33,228 bases of DNA, taken from positions 1 through 33,228 of the forward strand of contig JAKALX010000003.1 of NCBI GenBank assembly GCA_021823905.1, in the 5' to 3' direction. Positions 27,453-33,228 of this stretch are shown piece after piece; the stretch's first letter is position 1, and each line of letters begins with the position of its first letter. The notes below the pieces were generated by a model that worked only from the letters and a program-made list of their open reading frames with translations, did no database searches and was not told the DNA's origin. The translations under genes and the position numbers were made by a program. This DNA is from Chloroflexota bacterium. Lineage in GTDB: Bacteria > Chloroflexota > Dehalococcoidia > Tepidiformales > Tepidiformaceae.

Positions 27453-28057
27453 CCTTCCTCTGCGACTTCGACGGTACGGTCGCGACGCGTGACATTGGCG
27501 CGGCGCTCCTCGCGCGCTTCGGTCGCCCGGCCTGGCGCCTCTGGGATGTGCTTGCTCACCGGGGTGCGCTGCCGTTGCGGGTAGCCCAAGACCTCCAGTG
27601 GCGTGGAGTGCGCGCCTCCATCCAGGAGTTGAGGGCGGAAGCGTTCCGCGTCGGCCGCGTCCGACCAGGATTCGAGGAGTTCCTGGCGAAGACTGCCGCC
27701 GACGGGCACCGCATCATCGTCGTTTCCAGCGGCTTCTCCTTCTACATCGACGCAGTCCTCGGCCCGCTTCGGTCCCGCGTCGAGCTTATCGCGAACGACC
27801 TTCTACCTGCTGTCAAGGGCTTCCGAATTGCCTGGGCGCCTTTACGCTACGCCTGCGCCAGCCACCGTCCCTGCAAGGTGGCAGTGCTCCGGAAACTCCC
27901 GGGGTCGACCGTCCTCGTCGGCGACGGCGTCTCCGACACGTGCGGCCTGCGATCATCTGCAACGATCTTCGCCGTCGAGGGGAGCTTTCTCGCCCGACTG
28001 GCGAGCGCACAGCGACGACCCTTCACCGCATTCACCGACTTCCGCGCCGTCGTTTAG
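27449..28057 (+). CDS. HAD-superfamily phosphatase (MtnX/SerB-like)
   Basis: FLCDFDGTVATRDIG (DxDGT), IIVVSSGFSFYIDAVL, STVLVGDGVSDTCGL; ATG overlaps the upstream stop (ATGA). Confidence 0.85.
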   Translation: MTFLCDFDGTVATRDIGAALLARFGRPAWRLWDVLAHRGALPLRVAQDLQWRGVRASIQELRAEAFRVGRVRPGFEEFLAKTAADGHRIIVVSSGFSFYIDAVLGPLRSRVELIANDLLPAVKGFRIAWAPLRYACASHRPCKVAVLRKLPGSTVLVGDGVSDTCGLRSSATIFAVEGSFLARLASAQRRPFTAFTDFRAVV

Positions 28058-28197
28058 CCTCAGAGTGCGTGCGGGAGTCGAAACGCTCCTTCCGCCGCGG
28101 TAGCGAGCGACGCCAAGATTGCTTTTCCGTAGGGAAGGGATATCCCCCGTGGCTGGGCGGCCGTCGCGCAGTCGCCGCTGTGCCGGACGCGCTCCCG

Positions 28198-28245
28198 GGC
28201 TTCGTCGTTACTGCGCAGTAGTCAGTGACCGAAAGGTTTATATAG
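28198..28245 (+). repeat. 48-bp direct repeat, copy 1 (operator dyads + archaeal-type promoter)
   Basis: GGCTTCGTCGTTACTGCGCAGTAGTCAGTGACCGAAAGGTTTATATAG, identical to 32700-32747. Confidence 0.95.
28230..28244 (+). promoter_or_regulatory. Archaeal-type BRE/TATA promoter
   Basis: CCGAAAGG-TTTATATA, about 50 nt upstream of the ATG at 28294, which has a GGTGATCC SD. Confidence 0.65.
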
Positions 28246-28293
28246 GTGGAGGTCTTAGGGGCAGGGGTAAGATCTGTGTGATGGTGATCCTGC

Positions 28294-30408
28294 ATGACGC
28301 TTGACGACCTCCTCAACGGCGCGCGGCGCTTCGCGCGCGGCGCGGTGCTCGCGGCGGGCCTCAGCCTCGCGACGCTCGCGCCCGGCGCCGGCTCCGCGGC
28401 GGAGCCGCTCAAGGCCGGCGCGTTCAGCGTCGACCAGGTCGAGGCGCCCGCGGTGGCGGCGCACGTGCCGCGCAGGCACTTGCAGCGGGTGCCGCCGATC
28501 GAGGAGTACGCGTTCCGCGCGGTGAACACGCCGGACGTGGCGAGCACGATCGTCGTGACGAATCCGACGGCGACGGACGCCGCGGTCTCGTTCAACGTCG
28601 GCGGCCACCAGGTGTTCTACAGCGTCGCGGCGGGTCATGCGGAGCGCATCCCGGCGGCGGAGCTCGGCTTCGCGGGCGACGTCATCGTCTACGAGCACGT
28701 CACCGGGGCGGACCCGTCCCAGGTGGCGACGTTCGTGCGCACGGAGCGCAGCACGCTCGAGAACGGGGTGCGCGCCTGGACTGGCAGCGGCGCCTCCGCG
28801 ATCCCCCTCTCCGACTTCCTCACCTCGGGGCAGGTGGCGAAGCTGCCGCTCACGGCGGACCAGCACGAGCTCTACGTCATCGGCGGCCACGACGTCGCGG
28901 CGAACGGTCTCGTCAACCTGCAGCTGCAGGTCGTGGGCGAGAACGGCGCGGTGAAGAAGGACAGCCAGGGGAACCCGGCGCAGGGCAGCTACACGCTCAA
29001 CGCCCTCACCTTCACGCCGATCGACCCGGTGGCGGAGTGGCACATCACCCTCAGCAGCGGCGACCAGCTCATCGTCTACCCCTTCGGCGGCCAAGTCCAA
29101 GTGCTGGACGTGCGCACCCTCGCGAGCGGCGACGAGCTCGAACGCACCGCGACGACGGCGAGCCAGGTCGACAACGAGTTCGACGTGCCCATCATGCAGC
29201 GCACCGCAGGAACGACCCCGACAGCATGGACGACGTTCGGCGCGATGAACTTCACCGTTCAACAGGGCACTATTTACCTTAACTATACTGATCGCGGTAA
29301 TGGACAGACTGCTAACGCCTACAACGGGTCTAATATCATTGGCTCGACGCAGAGCGTTTGGAACGATGCGATTCAGGATTTCATCTCTCTCGGACAAACC
29401 ACTGCCCACCTTGGCGCGTCGCACGGTTCCATGACTGCTGGCTCAACTCTCCTTCCCTACAGCGAGATCTACTCCACGACTGCCGGCAGGACGGTCGGCG
29501 CCGTCGTGCCGCTCTTCCGCACGCGCGACCTCAATGGTCCTAATGGGACGCGAGCGCTGCTCCATGCGCTCAGCGAGAACAGCGACGAGACGACGCGCAT
29601 CGGCCTCATCGACGAGTCCGGCTCGCCGACTCAGAGCATCCACGGCGACTGCTACCAGGGCAGCGACGGCACCAAGACCGGGAGCTTCGACCAGAGCATC
29701 ACCCCCTACAGCAACGTCACGCTTGACCACGTCCTCACCCAGCAGTGCGGCATGACCGCCCCGGTCGAGAACGCGTACATCATCCTCACCAGCACGACGG
29801 ACAACACGAACAAGCAGTTCCACGCGTGGGCGGAGATCACGAGCACCCTCACCGGCGACGAGCACGTCGAGAAAGCGACGAAGCTCCCGGCGCCGCCCGT
29901 GACGGGGGAACAGTACGTCAGAAAGTACCTCGACCCCCTTTTCAATGATGCAACACCTGAGAATCACATCCAGTATCACCTCGAGTATGACCTCAGCCGT
30001 TGCATGCTCCGCGACGATTGTGGCATCCCTAATCTCACGCATGACTTCGCGGTCATCTTGAATAGGGGTATCGGCGAGACATGGACTGTGACACAGTTCG
30101 AGCAGTGGCTTACCGACATGACTGATGGTGTCGTCAGTTCGACGAACGAGGAACTCTGCACCCAGTACAAGCCTTTCACCCAAGGTGGCAACGGTACGGG
30201 ATGGTCGCTCACCACAAGTCCGTCAACCTGCACGGGTGCGCCCGGTGGCGTCCAGCTCACCACGACTGATAACGCCCAAGCCTACTCGCTTGTCCGCGGG
30301 GACGTCGTCAACTGGGTACAACTTCACCCGGAGCGGTACGGCGGCAACACCACCACGGGACCGAACTTGGATTTTGACCCGCAGTGGTACACCACGACCC
30401 CGCGGTAA
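28294..30408 (+). CDS. Large secreted/surface protein, beta-sandwich-rich
   Basis: 704 aa; N-terminal ARRFARGAVLAAGLSLATLAPGAGSAAE resembles a signal peptide; ASTIVVTNPTATDAAVSFNVGGHQVFYSVAAGHAERIP resembles extracellular beta-sandwich domains. Confidence 0.8.
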   Translation: MTLDDLLNGARRFARGAVLAAGLSLATLAPGAGSAAEPLKAGAFSVDQVEAPAVAAHVPRRHLQRVPPIEEYAFRAVNTPDVASTIVVTNPTATDAAVSFNVGGHQVFYSVAAGHAERIPAAELGFAGDVIVYEHVTGADPSQVATFVRTERSTLENGVRAWTGSGASAIPLSDFLTSGQVAKLPLTADQHELYVIGGHDVAANGLVNLQLQVVGENGAVKKDSQGNPAQGSYTLNALTFTPIDPVAEWHITLSSGDQLIVYPFGGQVQVLDVRTLASGDELERTATTASQVDNEFDVPIMQRTAGTTPTAWTTFGAMNFTVQQGTIYLNYTDRGNGQTANAYNGSNIIGSTQSVWNDAIQDFISLGQTTAHLGASHGSMTAGSTLLPYSEIYSTTAGRTVGAVVPLFRTRDLNGPNGTRALLHALSENSDETTRIGLIDESGSPTQSIHGDCYQGSDGTKTGSFDQSITPYSNVTLDHVLTQQCGMTAPVENAYIILTSTTDNTNKQFHAWAEITSTLTGDEHVEKATKLPAPPVTGEQYVRKYLDPLFNDATPENHIQYHLEYDLSRCMLRDDCGIPNLTHDFAVILNRGIGETWTVTQFEQWLTDMTDGVVSSTNEELCTQYKPFTQGGNGTGWSLTTSPSTCTGAPGGVQLTTTDNAQAYSLVRGDVVNWVQLHPERYGGNTTTGPNLDFDPQWYTTTPR

Positions 30409-30410
30409 AG

Positions 30411-30950
30411 ATGCCGAAATGCGATTCAGAACAACGTTCCAATTCATTCAACAACATGTTGCAGGCACTTCCCATGGACCAAGAACGACTCGAGAGACTC
30501 TTGCTCGAACCACTGCGCTCCGCGCACCCATCCCAAGCGCACAGGTACTTCATCCGATTCCTTCTCGATGAGGAAGGAACGCCATGGTCACTCAACGATA
30601 TGACGGTCGTCGCTCTTCAGGGAGTTGGCGCGCTCGGGCACCTCGAGGCCCTCGCCCAGAAGGGAGATGAACGCGCGGCCGCATTCGTCACACGGCTCCG
30701 CAGCTACCTCGATCGGCTCCACGAACCCATCACCGCCAACCGTTCCCTCACACCGGATGAACAAGCCCTCTACGACGAGTTCCGCCGCGAAACCAGCCAC
30801 GCCAACGCGTACTACCATATCTGCGGCCGTCCGCGTCCCGTCCCTGCAACGATGAGCACGCCAGCACAGCCCTCCGAGGAGGCGCAAGTCGCGCGCTATC
30901 GTCGCATCATCCACGACGCGCTCACATCGCGCCACAACAACAGGAACTGA
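30411..30950 (+). CDS. Hypothetical helical protein
   Basis: M at 30411 directly after the upstream stop; ..MDQERLERLLLEPLRSAHPSQAHRYFIRFLLDEEG... Confidence 0.6.
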   Translation: MPKCDSEQRSNSFNNMLQALPMDQERLERLLLEPLRSAHPSQAHRYFIRFLLDEEGTPWSLNDMTVVALQGVGALGHLEALAQKGDERAAAFVTRLRSYLDRLHEPITANRSLTPDEQALYDEFRRETSHANAYYHICGRPRPVPATMSTPAQPSEEAQVARYRRIIHDALTSRHNNRN

Positions 30951-31083
30951 ACGCAGCCACACGTGCGCACGGCAACGTCCCGAAACCCCCGCCGATTCTT
31001 CGCTCACACTCCAGGCTCAACGCCGCCGCCCGCACGATGAAGCCGACACGGACGAAGACACCGCGACAGAGGAGGAGCCCTGC

Positions 31084-31111
31084 ACAGAATGTCGGCGTGG
31101 CGACATTCTGT
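31084..31111. repeat. Strong stem-loop (11-bp stem)
   Basis: ACAGAATGTCG-GCGTGG-CGACATTCTGT. Confidence 0.85.
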
Positions 31112-31171
31112 ATGGGTTCGAGCGAGAACCAGGTGGTGTGCCTGGTCCGTCGCCAAAACATCGTCACAATC

Positions 31172-31179
31172 TTTAAATA
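31172..31179 (+). promoter_or_regulatory. Archaeal-type TATA box, predicted leaderless transcript
   Basis: CTTTAAATAG centred about 26 nt upstream of the ATG at 31202. Confidence 0.55.
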
Positions 31180-31201
31180 GCGTTGGAGCAAGGATTGGTG
31201 C

Positions 31202-32482
31202 ATGAGAGGTGGCCAGTGGGCGCTTGTACTCAGCATCACGCTGACCTTGGTGCTGGTCCTCGCACTTCTTCCCCGTGTCCTCGCGCCAAGTGGGTGCGGC
31301 GATAGTAATTGCATCACGCCAGAGACCTGCTCGAGCTGTCCTCAGGATTGTGGCGCGTGCCCGGGCGAGTCCTGTGCGCAGTACGCCTGTGAAGCAGGCT
31401 ATTGTTGCGTCAGTCAGGTCTGCTCGGCACAGGTCTGCACCCCGTCCGCGACGCGCACGGTGAGTTGCGGCACGATACCTAACGAGCCGCCGTACGTGAA
31501 GACGCAGACGTGCGCGACAGACGGATGTAGCTGGCAGGACACAAGCACGTGCCACTACAACTGCGGCGGCGGCACTCCAGCCGTGTGCGACGACGCGAAC
31601 CCGTGCACGACGGACAACTGTGCTGCGGCGACGGGGTGCTACCACAGCAACGTCGGCGCAGGGATTGCGTGCAGCGGCGGCGTGTGCGACGGGCAAGGGA
31701 ATTGTCTTCCATCATGTACGAGTGTTGGTGGTATGTGTCGGCTCTCCATCCCGACGAATAGCGTCGCGGTCACAGGCTATTGCGATTCAACAACTCCTTA
31801 CTGTCGCGCGTGTCCCTCGGCGTATCCGGTGTATAACGCGACGCTCAACGCTTGCGTCCCGTCGAACGTCTGCACGCCTGCGGGGTTGACGCAGTGCCAG
31901 CAGAACGCGGGCGTCTACCAGAACCGGACGTGCTCTGACCAGGGCGGGTGGCTGAACTGGGGCTCGTGGGTGAACTGCCCCGCGACGTACACGTGCAGCG
32001 GCGCGGTCTGCGCCGCCGCCGCGCCGACGACGTGCAGCTTCAACAGCACCACGTACGCCGTCGGCGAGTCGCGCTGCGACGCCGCGACGAAGTACACGTG
32101 CATCAGCGGCGCCGCCGGCGCCGCGTGGGACGGCGGCACGGCGTGCACCGGCGCCACGCCCGTCTGCGAGCAGAGCGGGAACACGGCGAGCTGCGTCGCG
32201 TGCAGCGAGACGTGCGCGTCGCACGGCTACGCGTGCGGCTCCTGGGTGTTCTGCGGGCAGGCGGTGAGCTGCGGGACGTGCGCCTCCGGGTCGTGCAACA
32301 TGACGACGGGGCAGTGCGTCGCGTCCTGCACGCCCTCGTGCACGCAGAGCGGCGCGACGCAGTGCAGCGGGAACAGCGTCCAGACGTGCACCGGGTCGTG
32401 CTTGCAATGGGTGACGACCGCGGCGTGCAGCGACCCGACGCCCGTGTGCAGCGCGGCGAGCTCCGCGATCAGGTGCGGCTGA
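31202..32482 (+). CDS. Cysteine-rich secreted protein
   Basis: Signal-type N-terminus WALVLSITLTLVLVLALLPRVLA then CGDSNCITPETCSSCPQDCGACPGESC and ~60 Cys in recurrent CxxxC patterns. Confidence 0.82.
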   Translation: MRGGQWALVLSITLTLVLVLALLPRVLAPSGCGDSNCITPETCSSCPQDCGACPGESCAQYACEAGYCCVSQVCSAQVCTPSATRTVSCGTIPNEPPYVKTQTCATDGCSWQDTSTCHYNCGGGTPAVCDDANPCTTDNCAAATGCYHSNVGAGIACSGGVCDGQGNCLPSCTSVGGMCRLSIPTNSVAVTGYCDSTTPYCRACPSAYPVYNATLNACVPSNVCTPAGLTQCQQNAGVYQNRTCSDQGGWLNWGSWVNCPATYTCSGAVCAAAAPTTCSFNSTTYAVGESRCDAATKYTCISGAAGAAWDGGTACTGATPVCEQSGNTASCVACSETCASHGYACGSWVFCGQAVSCGTCASGSCNMTTGQCVASCTPSCTQSGATQCSGNSVQTCTGSCLQWVTTAACSDPTPVCSAASSAIRCG

Positions 32483-32699
32483 CCGTCGCCAGGCATCAAG
32501 CTCCGCGTGAATGGAACCAGGGAAGGCGGAGATAGAACCTCTGCCAACCCCCTCCCCCTTCACCCTTAATCCCGCCGGACGCTCACAACCCGGGCTCCGA
32601 CGCGGACGTTCTGGCTCTGGGCGGCTTCTGGGGGCTTGTTGCCGTATGGCAAAGAAGTCCCCTGCCGGGGACGGCTGGCTCCCCCTTCAGCCCTCCTCC

Positions 32700-32747
32700 G
32701 GCTTCGTCGTTACTGCGCAGTAGTCAGTGACCGAAAGGTTTATATAG
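32700..32747 (+). repeat. 48-bp direct repeat, copy 2 (operator dyads + archaeal-type promoter)
   Basis: Identical to 28198-28245; TATA TTTATATA at 32739-32746. Confidence 0.95.
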
Positions 32748-32798
32748 CACCGAGTCTCAAGGAAGGGGGTAGAATAGCCCTTCAGAGGTGTGAGTCCC

Positions 32799-33107
32799 AT
32801 GAGCATCCTTCGGAACCGTTTCGTCCGGAACGTCGCGCTCGCCGGCGCCGCCCTCGGCACCGCCTTCGGCCTTGAGGGCCTCGTCGCGCGCTCGGCCGGC
32901 GCGGACGTGATCGTGCCGACGGTTGCGGCGACTGCGGGGCAGCATGGCAGCAACTGGCAGAGCGATCTGCGCGTCGCGAACCCGTACAGCGAGACGATCA
33001 GCTACACCCTCGTCTTCACGGAGCGGGGGCAGAGCATGAGCGCGGCTGACGCGCGCGTCAGCGCGACGCTGGGGCCGAATGAGGTGCGTTTCTATCCTGA
33101 CGGATTG
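32799..33107 (+). pseudogene. Secreted protein gene interrupted by an antisense group II intron
   Basis: MSILRNRFVRNVALAGAALGTAFGLEGLVARSAGADVIVPTVAATAGQHGSNWQSDLRVANPYSETISYTLVF..; reading into intron sequence from about 33108. Confidence 0.65.
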
Positions 33108-33228
33108 GTAGATCCTGCCGATCCCCCTCGGGATTACGAGGGAAGACCGGGACCGGCAGGACCCCCTTTCAAACCGTGCGTGCGGATTTCCCGCACACGG
33201 CTTGCCGATGGTCTTCGGGGTGTGGCGT
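33108..33228 (-). mobile_element. Group II intron 3' end (domains V and VI), truncated by window edge
   Basis: Minus-strand AAGCCGTGTGCGGGAAATCCGCACGCACGGTTT (domain V hairpin with AGC triad, about 33171-33203), then domain VI-like stem TCCTGCCG..CGGCAGGA with inner CCCTCG-TAAT-CCCGAGGG, ending CTAC. Confidence 0.82.

Noticed and set aside
28255-30183. Long minus-strand ORFs (28255-29424 and 29443-30183) opposite the secreted protein
   Set aside because: Arg/Val/Glu/Asp/Ala-biased mirror frames of GC-rich DNA; the plus frame has a signal peptide, promoter and SD.
31787-32563. 258-aa minus-strand ORF opposite the Cys-rich gene
   Set aside because: Low-complexity Arg/Ala-rich antisense shadow of TGC/GCG-rich codons.
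1-33228. CRISPR array, integrase/transposase ORF or complete tRNA/rRNA gene
   Set aside because: Looked for regularly spaced repeats, recombinase motifs and full cloverleafs; none seen apart from the tRNA 3' half and the group II intron end.

Overview
The 33.2 kb high-GC window looks like an accessory/defence island, and a segment of different character may be joined to it at about 28.1 kb. (1) The left edge (75-118, minus) is the 3' half of a tRNA-Arg(CCG)-like gene without its 5' half, as expected for an attachment-site scar of an integrated element. (2) 1.5-8.4 kb (+) is a compact operon behind a good sigma70-type promoter: an unknown protein, a caspase-like (C14) protease, a translationally coupled unknown protein, and a ~1020-aa fusion of two phospholipase-D HKD motifs with a C-terminal clan-CD/C25-like protease region. 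A patatin-like phospholipase follows. I consider this the best candidate for an undescribed multi-effector system. (3) 9.9-14.7 kb (-) is a SPARTA-like short Argonaute + TIR-APAZ pair, preceded in the same direction by XRE-ImmA/IrrE, a PIN protein and a ~58-aa basic protein. (4) 14.7-24.7 kb (-) is a tightly packed set encoding a divergent sigma-like factor, a TonB-C-like membrane protein, coiled-coil and unknown proteins, a HerA/VirB4-like ATPase and an acidic/charged partner. (5) 25.9-28.1 kb (+) is an overlapping three-gene operon: a soluble HxxxCxxC (zf-HC2-like) protein, a mannitol-1-phosphate-dehydrogenase-like protein and a HAD phosphatase. (6) 28.1-33.2 kb has archaeal-type BRE/TATA elements, including an exact 48-bp promoter/operator repeat in front of two secreted-protein genes, and a Cys-rich secreted protein. 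It ends in the 3' end (domains V/VI) of a group II intron inserted antisense into a secreted-protein gene. All calls come from reading the sequence and supplied ORFs; no searches were run.
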